Source of the DNA: Euphorbia lathyris
Taxonomy: Eukaryota; Streptophyta; Magnoliopsida; Malpighiales; Euphorbiaceae
DNA length: 64,000 bases
Assembly (NCBI RefSeq): GCF_963576675.1
Contig: NC_088911.1
Span: 79,947,256 to 80,011,255 of the forward strand
Direction: 5' to 3'
A program made the position numbers and the translations under genes. The notes beneath the pieces were generated by a model. The model did no database searches and had not been told where the DNA came from. It worked only from the letters and a program-made list of their open reading frames with translations. Every line of letters begins with the position of its first letter. Position 1 is the stretch's first letter. Below, in pieces: positions 19,848-31,057 of this stretch.

Positions 19848-19862
19848 TCGATGTATTTTTAT

Positions 19863-22800
19863 CACTACAAGAAAATCATGAATTACCAGCGGAAATATCC
19901 GTCGGTAATTGACAGAAATCCGTCGGAAAAGCATATTTCCGACGGATTATCAGCGGACTAAATCCGCTGGTAAAAGGGCCGCTGCTCCGGCATACCGACC
20001 AGATTTCTTGTCCGTCGGAAAATTTATTCCGACCCATATGGGGACGGAGAATTCCGCTGGTGAATTACACACGACCGATTATTTCTAGCGGAATTTTGCC
20101 GGTGAAAATACTTTCCGACGGATATTCACCAGCGCATTCCGTCGGAAATCTTATATTTTTGTATTTTATCAAAATTTTATTACAGATTAAATATGGGTCG
20201 TACATGTTTTATAATCTAAGCTAGCTTAAATTCTAAATTAATATTAATATTATTTTTCATGAACAATAAACCTCTTAAACAAAAAAATATATTATTATTA
20301 AATAATATTCAGAAGTAATTAGTATAAAACTACATATACCAATTATCCTATCTAGACAAACCATAAGATTAAATCATATAATATCCCGTTGGATCCAAGA
20401 TAAAGTATATATAAAACTATATCTTCTATTCGACCTAGATAAAGCTGGGTGCGGACATGAGTGCAAATACACGAGGATCAGACCAGGAAGTGTCGTCGTG
20501 CCGCTTCGGGTGAATGCAAATAATTTGTGCAGTCAGTACACGACCAATGAGTGTTGTCTGTACAAAAATGGAAGAGGATCAGAATCAATTGGCATAATTG
20601 CTTCACCAACTCAATAGGTTGAATATGTCTCAACTTGATGTTATAGATCAGATTGACTTCTGGAATTGGAAATAGGTGTACAAATTTTAGAGCAAGCATA
20701 GCTAATTAAACTTTATTAAGAATTTTCAAAAAAAAAAAAAAAAGATTATTAAGAAGATCAAATGATCAAAAGCTGAAACTTACAGAGATATAGATGAAGA
20801 TGTTTCACATTAATGATTTCATGGTTGATAAAGCTGCAATAGTTTCATGGTTGATAAAACTGCAATAAGAAAGATAGATAATGTAATCCATATGTAGTGA
20901 ATAATACTATAAATTACTAAAATCCTTTAAACTTCTTACAATACTATAAATTACTGAACATAACAAAAAAACTCATGCTAAAACAGCCTTTTCTGCCTCA
21001 CACCTTCTCTAAAAGGCACTAAGTGCAATAGGCCACCACCTCTCTGAAGCAGCCCTCCCTTGCTAGTGCAGAGGCGCGCTGGAGGTGTTTGCTCCTTGTG
21101 TGCCTTTAACTACACTGATCAACAGTTGTTTGGTAAGAAAGACAAAGGGCTCATTCAGGCACTTGCTGGTTTGGCAAGAACATTATTGCTGCCTCAGGTT
21201 TTAAGGAAAAAGAGATGCAATTCGAACAAAAGTATTACTTATTGCCCAATTATTACCAAGTCTCTGTACTGTGAAACTAAGGCAAATAACGAGATTATCA
21301 AAAGGCTCGTACACTAGCTCTGCCACCGTTATGGTTCTTCACTACCGCCTAAGTTTATGCTATAGCAGTTTGTTGTCAACCAAAAACAAACTCTCCCAAT
21401 TTAAACATATATAACTAACATATAAGTAAATCAGTGCCAATTTCACAGGAAACCATGTAAATCAATAAATTAACACATAAGAACATCATTATAACTATAT
21501 AAGACCTACCTATATGGGTATGGCACATAAAATAACGATTGCTATACTCCAATGTGTGGCTTGAGCAGGTTTTGTTAGATCTCCCTTCCTTCTATTCAGT
21601 TTATTCTGCAAACACAATATTATGTAATTAACCATTCAAAATAAATTAGTTTTTCTACTTTCTGACTCAATGTGATTGTTGTCTGACTTTCTTATATTTA
21701 TAAATGATGCAGGAAAACCATTAATTCTTACAACTGCATTGCTAAATTCGATTATTTTACTAGTACTGTAAACTTATGAAATGGGAATTTCCAACTGCTC
21801 AACATGAGCAACAAAACAACCATAAACAACAGAAAGTTGAGACCTAACTTACAGATCTTTCTAAGCCATGTTTTAGTTTAATGTAGCATCAGTTTCTGAA
21901 GGTAGAAAGGAGCCCTTTCTGCTGAGTGAATCTTCCTTGCTTTTGTAACCCGTGTACATGAATTATCAACAAACAAATATGCATCTACATTTGAGGATTA
22001 TCCATAAGCATTTGAACCAGTCCATGAAATAAAATAGCTTCAATATTGACTAGTTTTATGGCATCCAATACTCGTTTTCATGTTTTAGAGAGACACGGTT
22101 TGTCTTCCTACCACTTATCAGTTTATTGCAACTCGAATATCAAGGAAGAGCTTGTTACATGGCATAACAGAACATGCAGGATAATACTAGGATTTTGAGT
22201 ATGAAAGCATGTTTGTACAAATATCAAACAAAAGTGAACTTTTCCATTCCTTATGGGAGCCATATGACAATGCCAATAAATAAACCATCAATACCACATA
22301 ACTAGCATCAGTCAATCATCTCCTACCACATCAAAGTCAAGGTACTTCAGTCCTAATAATTCCAATATGTTTTCAAGATGGAGTTGCACTCCTTCAAGCC
22401 AAGGATTAAGATGATGCATCAAAATGCCATTAAGAGAAAAAAATCCTAATGCGCTTGCACTTGTTAGTTAGTCTACATATAATCTGTGAATATTTCCTAA
22501 AGCACAAATTAAGGAAAAAAATCCTTAAACCATTCAAAAGTAAAACAAACTCATTCAAATCAAAGTAAACCCATTCAAAATCAAAGCAAAATCTCGTTCA
22601 AAATTAAGAAGTTAACTCACCGATATTGAACCTAAATCTGGTGCTGTAGAAGAATATATCAAATAAAAACTTCAATTACTGCAAAGAGAAAGTCGGAGGG
22701 TGAGATACAAACCCTAAAATCCAATGAGATACAAACAGTGGAGGGGGAAATCGATCTTCATACCTTTGCTTCTCCTTCTACCTTTGCTTCTCTTTTATTG

Positions 22801-23490
22801 TCTCTCTTTGAATCTATTAACCCTAAAATCCAGCAAATGAAAACAACCTAAAATATAATAGGACAGAGTCTTAAAAAAAGCAAAGAGAAGTCAGGGGGGT
22901 GAGATACAAACCGTGGAGGGAGAAATCGATCTTCATAATTCATATTCTAGAGAGCGGCCGTGAGATTCAGTGAGATATCACCGGAAATGGAAGAAACGAA
23001 GAGAAAGAGCCAAATAACTAAAAGAAGAAATAGAGAGAGATGCCGATAGATGAGAAGAGGTGAACTGAGGTTGATTTTGTCTGCCATGGTGGAGTTCGAC
23101 CGGATAGAGAGGGGTGATAGATAGAGTGAAAAAGAGAAAGGGGTGGGTTGTGTGCAGATCCAGAGAGAAAAAGAGTGAAATTTGGGCGCAAATCAGAAAA
23201 AAAGGGGGGAGAAAAGAAGGCAATTCCCGCCTTTGTAAAATTAGGGATTCCAGCTAATTAGAAAAAAGTTAAAGATTTTATTATTATTTTTTTAATTACC
23301 GACCGAATTCCGTCGGTATGTTATAATATCCGCCGGTGAATTTACTAGCGGATATTTATACCAACGGTTTGGCTGCAAGTACACCAAATCACTAGCAGAA
23401 TTTCAATTCCGCTGCTTTTCCGCTGGTGATCAGCAGCGGAAACTATTCCGCCGATGATTTCCGCTGCTGATCAACTATTTTCTTGTAGTG
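19863..23490. mobile_element. Non-autonomous CACTA (En/Spm) transposon
   Basis: Ends are CACTACAAGAAAA (19863) and TTTTCTTGTAGTG (to 23490), a perfect CACTA terminal inverted repeat, flanked by TAT duplications (19860-19862 and 23491-23493). Copies 3 and 4 carry the empty site. Subterminal regions hold many short motifs of the CCGTCGG/CCGACGG and CCGCTGGT type (19890-20150 and 23295-23475), as expected for transposase binding. The 3628-bp element has no recognisable transposase. Confidence 0.95.
20160..23280. other. CACTA interior without recognised gene
   Basis: Mostly AT-rich. The longest ORFs (e.g. 21060-21317) are under 90 codons, with no familiar motif. A purine-rich block at 22980-23220 has simple-sequence character. 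No transposase or captured gene could be named. Confidence 0.5.
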
Positions 23491-23672
23491 TATTTCAATG
23501 AAACAATAAATATTATAATCAGAAAAAGAAAATATATGTAAGCCTTTTTTAAAACATTGCTTTTTTTTCCTTTCTGAGTTCACAGTTTTGTATGCTATGA
23601 ATTCAATCTATTTTGTCTCCTTTAATTACCAATTTTTGTCATTTGATTATCAAATTAAATCTTTTTTTTTTT

Positions 23673-24125
23673 TCAAAAATCTACCTAATGAAGTAATTTA
23701 ATTTATTGATATAAAGGCTAAATTTCACTTTAATATTTTATGAAAAGTATATAAATTTTATAAATTTACTCATAACCTTTTCAAGTAAAATCAATTTTAA
23801 TCCTTTTTTTTCTTTTTTTTTTCAAAAAGCTACCTAGTGAAGTAATTTAATTTATTGACATAAAGGCTAAATTCCTCTCTAATATTTTCTGAAAAGTACA
23901 TATTTGACTCTAACATATGAAATTGTATAAATTTATTAGTAACCTTTTCAAGCAAAATCAATTTTAATTTTTTTTTTCTTTCAAAAATCTACCTAGTGAA
24001 GTAATTTAATTTATTGGGATAAAAGCGAAATTTGTTATGCGCATTTTCAGAAAAATATAGATTCGACTCTAACATATGAAATGGTATATATTTACTCCTA
24101 ACTATTTTAAGCAAAATCAATGTTA
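23673..24125. repeat. ~150-bp tandem repeat downstream of copy 2
   Basis: Three units begin at 23673, 23822 and 23981, each with CAAAAA(T/G)CTACCTA(G/A)TGAAGTAATTTAATTTATTG and a later CAAG(T/C)AAAATCAAT. The same array follows copy 3 at 41561-42005 and copy 4 (inverted) at 62430-62770. Confidence 0.8.
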
Positions 24126-24270
24126 CTTGTCCAGGGGCAGAACTCCATAGGGGGATAGTCCTTGAAATTTGTTTCAAAATAATTTTCAAGCCCACTTTGT
24201 CAAAGCGTGAAAGACATGAAGAGGGGTTGTTGTAGATGTGACAATTATTGAATTTTTTTTTACTGTATTC

Positions 24271-24390
24271 CAGGAGTAATACACCAATCAGTCAAAATAA
24301 TTGTACATACCACTTCATGGGAGATGATTTATGTAAGGAAAAAAATGTACATGTGACATTAATTGATTTGTTAGGTGTATTACTCCTAGA
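24271..24390. mobile_element. Small MITE-like inverted-repeat element
   Basis: 120 bp with ends GGAGTAATACACC and GGTGTATTACTCC, flanked by GTATTC on both sides (24265-24270 and 24391-24396). Also at 42157-42276. The inverted copy near 62366-62428 is cut in half. Class not assigned. Confidence 0.6.
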
Positions 24391-24396
24391 GTATTC

Positions 24397-25323
24397 TAAA
24401 TTTTTTTCTTATTATTGAGTTAGTGTCGTGTTCGTGTCATATCAATTATCGAGTTGATATGAAATGAGTCAACTGTAACTCAACTCAAAAAAATTTGTGT
24501 TATAACTATATATTAACCAAATTGGGTTAGTAATTTTGTATTGTGCTTTCGGATCATATGTAATTTTACTATGTACATATGTTAATGATGTCATTTAAAA
24601 ATATAGTAGGATATAGTAATAGTTCTAAATAATTTATGTCGTTTTTGGATTAGAAGCTTAACTATGACCATCCAAAAATCCGCTAATATATCATTTTAGT
24701 TCGTGTAATGTGTTTATAAGTCGCATGCAAAAATATGGCAGGTTCAAGCCATTTTTGCAATTAGTAATTGTAATTTTATTACGTTTACTAATTAAATGAA
24801 ATATAAACACATTAGAGAATATGATAATAATTTTAAATATTCATGACATTTTCAAGTTAGCAGGTCAACACCAATTCAACCCTAAAATTTATGTATCACT
24901 TTTCTCTCAACTAAAAAATTACTCCTTACCTGCTAAACTAAATTCAAACACTATAATTACATATCGAGTAATCGATCGCGTATAAATTTATCATTCCTAG
25001 GTTGTTATTGGTAAGATATATAGGAATAAAAGATAGAAATAAGGTTTAACTATGAAGTTTTAATTTTTTTTTAAATGACTCGTCGATGAACAACGATTGT
25101 TTCATTAAGTTGAACCTCGGCTCATCTAATGTCCTGGTTCTGCCACTACTGCTATATAATAGAAAATTTGAATGAACTAACTTGACAATTATTAAACTGT
25201 CATATCAGACATTTCCAAACATATTAATTTGTCGATAAACTGAAGTAGTTTTGCACATTTTTGTGGTTATTATTTCTAACTATATTAGTAACATAGTAAA
25301 CATTTTAGACACTTTGACAAAAA
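24397..25323. other. AT-rich downstream unit sequence, no gene
   Basis: AT-rich DNA, matched in inverted form at 59270-59890 (in part) and 61443-62365. No coding or RNA gene seen. Confidence 0.6.
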
Positions 25324-25418
25324 AGAGAGAGAGAGAGAGGTGGAATGGTTAAGAAGCAAACGGAGAAGAGAATTTGACGAAGGGAAAATCAATTAGTGAT
25401 AGGCCTCACTACACTGAT

Positions 25419-25662
25419 AAACAGGCTGAAAGAGAATGGTGGAGATCGGCAACAAGACTTCATCAGCATCGACAATCTGAGTGAGGCAATCGGAGTGACG
25501 GAAAATGGAGGAGGGAGATGGAGAACGTGTTTTGCCGTGAAAGAGAGTTTTTATTTGATGAGCTGTTATAAGTGAAGGACATGTGTCAATTAGTATATGG
25601 AAGGTTCTTTTAGTGAGTTGGAGGACCATGACCTTCCTATAAATTCCCCACCTAATATAGGA
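25419..25662. repeat. Solo right arm of the long inverted-repeat element
   Basis: Matches 16752-16994 but has no left arm. Left of the (GA)n tract (25324-25339) the sequence is the gene's downstream region instead of the hairpin loop. Confidence 0.7.
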
Positions 25663-26404
25663 TCATTATATATGATCAAACGGGGGGCAATCATAACTTG
25701 ATACAGAGACTACATAATAACTATAAATCTAGCCATGCTTTTTGTCATTATATATGGTCAAACGATGGGTAATCATGACTCGATATAAACGTATTAAATA
25801 GAAAAAAAAACTATGAGTTATGCTTAAATGTTAGAAGATGAAAAAAGTATTTCATTGTGGTATTAATACCAAACCACTTCAAAAAAAACTCTAATGTCAT
25901 TTGCCTTTATAAAAAGGGTCAAATATATGAATATCATAATTAAGTACAAAATTACAACTAAGTCATATCACTAAATTTAATTCTTAATATGTCATTATTC
26001 TCTCTATATATTATGATTTTATACCATAATTTAAAAATTATAGACTCAAATTCAGAAATTATAAACCTTAGAAAATATATTCTAGACTTCTAATTTATAA
26101 ATTCTAATCCTTAAGATATATTAAAAGTACTGATTTTACTAGTTTGATATAATCCAAAATTATAACTTGTCATAGTTGTAAATAGTTTTTAAAATATGAA
26201 TTTTCTGGGTAATTTTCCCTTATAAAAATGTCATTAACCACATTCAATTCACTCTTAAACAAATTGATTTTTCCAATTTTTTTCTTACTATTAACTCTTC
26301 CAATTCTTTTCTTAAAAAAACCCTTCCAAATCTTGTCTTTTGTTCTATAATATCACTAACAATTTTTACATTTAAAAAAATAATAACTAACAATTTATAA
26401 AAAA
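25663..26404. other. AT-rich unit sequence, no gene
   Basis: Near-copy of 16995-17734; nothing coding. Confidence 0.6.
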
Positions 26405-26413
26405 AAAAAAGAA

Positions 26414-26594
26414 GGGTTAATATGCAAAAATACCCCTAAGGTTTTGGGCCAGGAGCCATTTTATCCCTGACGTCTAAAATGGTGCAATTTTACCCCTAAC
26501 GTTGGAAGTCAGGAGCAATTTTACCCCTAACGTTAATAAATTGGGTCGATTTTTCCAATTTTTTTCTTACTATTAACGTCTAAAATGGTGCAAT
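26414..26594. mobile_element. Truncated MULE-type MITE
   Basis: Left arm of the MITE (GGGTTAATATGCAAAAATAC with ~31-bp sub-repeats), then a short scrambled piece and an abrupt join to the GC-rich segment at 26595. Its right arm is missing. Confidence 0.7.
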
Positions 26595-27020
26595 TCTTCT
26601 CTTTTCCACAGAGAGAACGCAACTCTCTGCCATGGCCGTCGACGTCCCTTTGCTCCGCCGATCACGACGTCATCGTCGTCACAGCGGCGCCGGAGCGCTC
26701 TCCTCTTCCTCTTCGTTTTCTGTTTCGAAGCCGGAGCGCCGGATCTCCCTCCTCCCTCGCGTTTGTGCAGATCCACTGGCGATCTGTCCGTCCGCGGCGA
26801 ATCCATGGTAAGTCCTCGCCTTTTCCCCCTATTCCCTTTCTTCTCTTTCCGGTTTCCAGCGCGACGTTCTAATGACCGTTTTTCTCTGTTTTTTTTAAGG
26901 TGAAACGGAGCCGAACCACTCCCGATCCGTCATGTTTATGGGGTTTTCAGGCGACTTTATGCCCCCTAGAGAGCAGACGGCCGTCGTCCGCCTTCTGCAT
27001 GCGGTTTTTCTGGGGTAAAT
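26595..27020 (+). other. GC-rich gene-like segment, copy b
   Basis: Longer version of 15235-15535. After an ATG-containing open stretch (from 26632) a consensus donor G/GTAAGT (about 26809) and a pyrimidine-rich AAG acceptor (about 26900) frame a ~90-bp putative intron. The segment resembles a 5' exon-intron-exon start of a plant gene, but no protein family is recognised, and an LTR origin is possible. Confidence 0.45.
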
Positions 27021-27527
27021 AACGTTTATTGGGTTTTTCCTGCTTGCATTTATTCTTTTACAGTTTCTTAACTTTTCTTGAGTTTACCTATATTTTCTAA
27101 TTTTAAGGTAAAAGATATTAGGCGTATTAGATTATTTCTCATGCATTTTAGACACAAATTAATACCTCCATTAATCTTATTAAAATCCTTATAAGTCAAT
27201 TATTGCATATATGTAATGAAAATGTTGTAATTACAATTCATCTATTATTGATTCAAATCGTTAAGTTCATGTTATAAATGTGACAATTGAACATTTACAC
27301 AATAATTGATGATTCACGAATATAAATCTTTACAAATAGAACAAAATATCATCATATTCGATATTGGATAATGACTCGTATATAGGCTATGTTATAGTCA
27401 TCTATACGGTTATGTATTCAATTATCTCGTTATATCCCTATTATATTATACGCTTCATTATTATTTTCATTTATTCAAACTTTTAATTTAATATGCATTT
27501 TGCCCGAATTCAATGTTTAAAGTCCTC
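27020..27527. other. AT-rich unit sequence, no gene
   Basis: Copy of 15536-16041 with few differences; no gene. Confidence 0.6.
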
Positions 27528-28115
27528 GCCTAATATGGGATTTTATAAGAGGAGTCGGGTTCTCCAACTCATTAAAAAACCTTCCATTCACTAATTGACA
27601 TCTGTTTTATTTTATAAAAGGTCATGAAATAAAAAAAATATCTTCCACAGCAAAAACACGTTCTCCATCTCCCTCCTCCGCTCTCTGTTCACTCCGATTG
27701 CCACTGCCGATGGAGTGTCTTTGCGGCGGATCTCCACAGTTGTCTTTCAGCCTGTTTTGAATTGGATATTTGATGTTTAGAGAAATTATGCGGTCTTGTT
27801 TTGATTCAGATTTTCTAGTTCCTTACCCTCTTCCATTCCATCCATCGTTTTCAAAAATATGTTATTTCATTTCAATTTCTCTTCTCCTTCTGTCTCTTAA
27901 CCCATTTTCCCTTTCTTGTCTCCCTTTAATTTGGTTACACTTTCTATGGATTATCAAGGTTTTATCAAGGAAATCTCAGTAGTTTATCTCCATAGCCATT
28001 GAAGATGTACCAAAGAAGGGAAGAAGAAGTCCTTGCAGAAGAATGTTTCTGCAAACACATAGTTAAAGCAGATTCTGCAAAAAGAATTTAACCAATTTAA
28101 CCTTCATATGCATAT

Positions 28116-28149
<34 letters not shown>

Positions 28150-28470
28150 GGAATGGTTAAGAAGCAAACGGAGAAGAGAATTTGACGAAGGGAAAATCAA
28201 TTAGTGACAGGTCTCACTACACTGATAAACAGGCTGAAAGAGAACGGTGGAGATCGGCAACAAGACTTCATCAGCAGCGGCAATCTGAGTGAGGCAATCG
28301 GAGTGACGGAAAATGGAGGAGGGAGATGGAGAACGTGTTTTGCCGTGAAAGAGATTTTTTATTTGATGAGCTGTTATAAGTGAAGGACATGTGTCAATTA
28401 GTATATGGAAGGTTCTTTTAGTGAGTTGGAGGACCAGGACCTTCCTATAAATTCTCCACCTAATATAGGA
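27528..28470. mobile_element. Long inverted-repeat element, copy b
   Basis: Arms at about 27528-27759 and 28227-28470, loop with a (GA)n tract (28118-28147). The loop lacks a short CT-rich piece present in copy a near 16440-16470. Confidence 0.6.
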
Positions 28471-29218
28471 TCATTATATATGGTCAAACGGGGGGCAATC
28501 ATAACTTGATACAAAGACTACATAATAACTATAAATCTAGTCATGCTTTTTGTCATTATATATGGTCAAACGATGAGTAATCATGACTCGATATAAACGT
28601 ATTAAATAGAAAAAAAAAACTATGAGTTATGCTTAAATGTTAGAAGATGAAAAAAGTATTTCATTGTGATATTAATACCAAACCATTTCAAAAAAAAAAA
28701 AAAACTCTAATGTCATTTGCCTTTATAAAAAGGGTCAAATATATGAATATCATAATTAAGTACAAAATTACAACTAAGTCATATCACTAAATTTAATTCT
28801 TAATATGTCATTATTCTCTCTATATATTATGATTTTATACCATAATTTAAAAATTATAGACTCAAATTCAGAAATTATAAACCTTAGAAAATATATTCTA
28901 GACTTCTAATTTATAAACTCTAATCCTTAAAATATATTAAAAGTACTGATTTTACTAGTTTGATATAATCCAAAATTATAACTTGTCATAGTTGTAAATA
29001 GTTTTTAAAATATGAATTTTCTGGGTAATTTTCCCTTATAAAAATGTCATTAACCACATTCAATTCACTCTTAAACAAATTGATTTTTCCAATTTTTTTC
29101 TTACTATTAACTCTTCTAATTCTTTTCTTAAAAAAAACCCTTCCAAATCTTGTCTTTTGTTCTATAATATCACTAACAATTTTTACATTTAAAAAAATAA
29201 TAACTAACAATTTATAAA
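28471..29218. other. AT-rich unit sequence, no gene
   Basis: Near-copy of 16995-17734; nothing coding. Confidence 0.6.
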
Positions 29219-29227
29219 AAAAAAGAA

Positions 29228-29809
29228 GGGTTAAGATGCAAAAATACCCCTAACGTTTTGGGCCAGGAGCCATTTTATCCCTGACGTCTAAAATGGTGCA
29301 ATTTTACCCCTAACGTTGGAAGTCAAGAGCAATTTTACCCCTAACGTTGGAAGTCAGGAGCAATTTTACCCCTAACGTTAATAAATTGGGTCGATTTGAG
29401 AAATAATTCATCAAACTGTCTTCTCGCTCATGAATCTTGTTATCTACACTTCATATGTGTGTTATTTTATCAGTAACAAATCACAAATATTCATTGGAAT
29501 GTGAAAAAAATAAAAAAATATACTGTCTTTTTTGTACGGATTAGATAAAAAAAAATTCTAAAAATCCACCGAATTTATAAATATTAATCTCAAATTCTAC
29601 TATTAAATTATAAAAAATATGAAATCCTTTTTTTAGACGAATTATTATGCAATTGGTGCAGAATAATGAACAAAAATATCTGTATTTTATAATAGTGTCT
29701 GAAATTGATCCAATTTATCAACGTTAGGGGTAAAATTGCACCATTTTAGACGTTAGGGGTAAAATTGCTCCTAGCACAAAACGTTAGGGATATTTTTGCA
29801 CCTTAACCC
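29228..29809. mobile_element. MULE-type MITE, copy b
   Basis: GGGTTAAGATGC to GCACCTTAACCC with the 9-bp duplication AAAAAAGAA (29219-29227 and 29810-29818). It includes an extra internal block (TATCAGTAACAAATCACAAA, about 29467) that is absent from copy a. Confidence 0.85.
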
Positions 29810-29818
29810 AAAAAAGAA

Positions 29819-30293
29819 TTATCATTTTTCTAAGAGCATGCCACATCATCAAAATCCCATCAAATCCAATTACCTTTTTTTTTCTTACGATTAAACTCTT
29901 CCAATTCATACCTTTTGTTCTATAATATCACTAACAATTTTTACATTTAAAAAAAATGTTCTGTTTGTAAGAGCATGCAACATCATCAAAATGGCATCTA
30001 AAATTCTCTTCTAATCTTCTTTCTGTTTCTGTTATTATATGTAATATAGATTTCATGATTTATATAATCTGTACTTATATGTTGTTTGATAGAAATAAAA
30101 ATTAAGTGCTGAAAAAATATAAAATTAAATACTGAATTTTAAATACCGAATATAAACAATTAGTTGATAATACAAACACACGTGAATTACCTTAAAAAAA
30201 TCACATTTAAATTAAATAAGTGCTTAATTTTTAATTTAAATGATTAGATGAGTTATCAAACAAGGTATTGGCCTAAAATTTCAATTGCGTTTA
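29819..30293 (+). promoter_or_regulatory. Distal upstream region of zinc-finger copy 3
   Basis: Continuous with 40271 onward once element B is removed. Carries the left GTTTA target duplication (30289-30293). Confidence 0.5.
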
Positions 30294-30802
30294 TGATAAC
30301 TTGCCGGATCCGATTTGATATTCTCTGCCAGAGTTACCTGCAAAACAGAACCGGAGACAGGATCTCCGGAAAAACTCTCCGACGATCAAGTCAGTTTTTG
30401 TAAGAAGGTTGGTAATTTGACAATAGTATTGCGGGGAAAATTGTGAGCGTACCTTTTTCCCTCGTTCTTAAGGCCTTTTATAGGTGTTTTTTAGGTAACC
30501 GCCGAGGGCGGTTACCCCTTAGTGGGCCACGTTCTGAGGGCGGTTCCCCCTTTTTAGGCCATGTCCCTTTCGTGGCTTTCATGGCAACGAACGTGGTTCT
30601 GAGTGGGAGTCTTGATGCTCCGTTTAGGAATTCGGGACGGTTACTCGCTTCACCCGTTTCCGCTTATTCGGGTCCCATTCGGGGCGGTTACTCGCTGCGC
30701 CCGCTTCCTTTATTCGGGTCTCATCCGATCTTAGACCATAGGTCTAAGTATGGGCTGGGCCTGCGAAATGAGTATGACCCGGTTTAGCCTCGCGGGTCAT
30801 CA
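30294..30802 (-). repeat. 3' LTR of element B
   Basis: 509 bp. A polypurine tract (minus AAAGGGGAGGCATG, 30803-30816) is adjacent. On the plus strand a TTTTATAGG near 30476 could act as TATA for the antisense gene. Confidence 0.95.
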
Positions 30803-31057
30803 CATGCCTCCCCTTTAGTTTGATACAAGAGCCCTTTAGGGTATGTTCATAGGGGACGCTTCGTTTTCGCTTGTCTATTCAAAATTCAAAAACTTGTGAA
30901 CTTTTCCTCTTTCGTTATTTCTTTTCCGGCGTCATCTTTTCCGGCGTTGACCTCTTATTTCCGTCATTTCTCTGTGTTGTCTTTCCCATGTAAGTTTTCC
31001 TCTTCATAATTTGTACCTCGTTCGGCTTTTTACTTCATTTTATTTCTTTTCCTCAAC

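Noticed and set aside
21060..21317. 85-codon ORF inside the CACTA element
   Set aside because: No recognisable domain, no homologous second copy in the window, and low-complexity surroundings; insufficient support.
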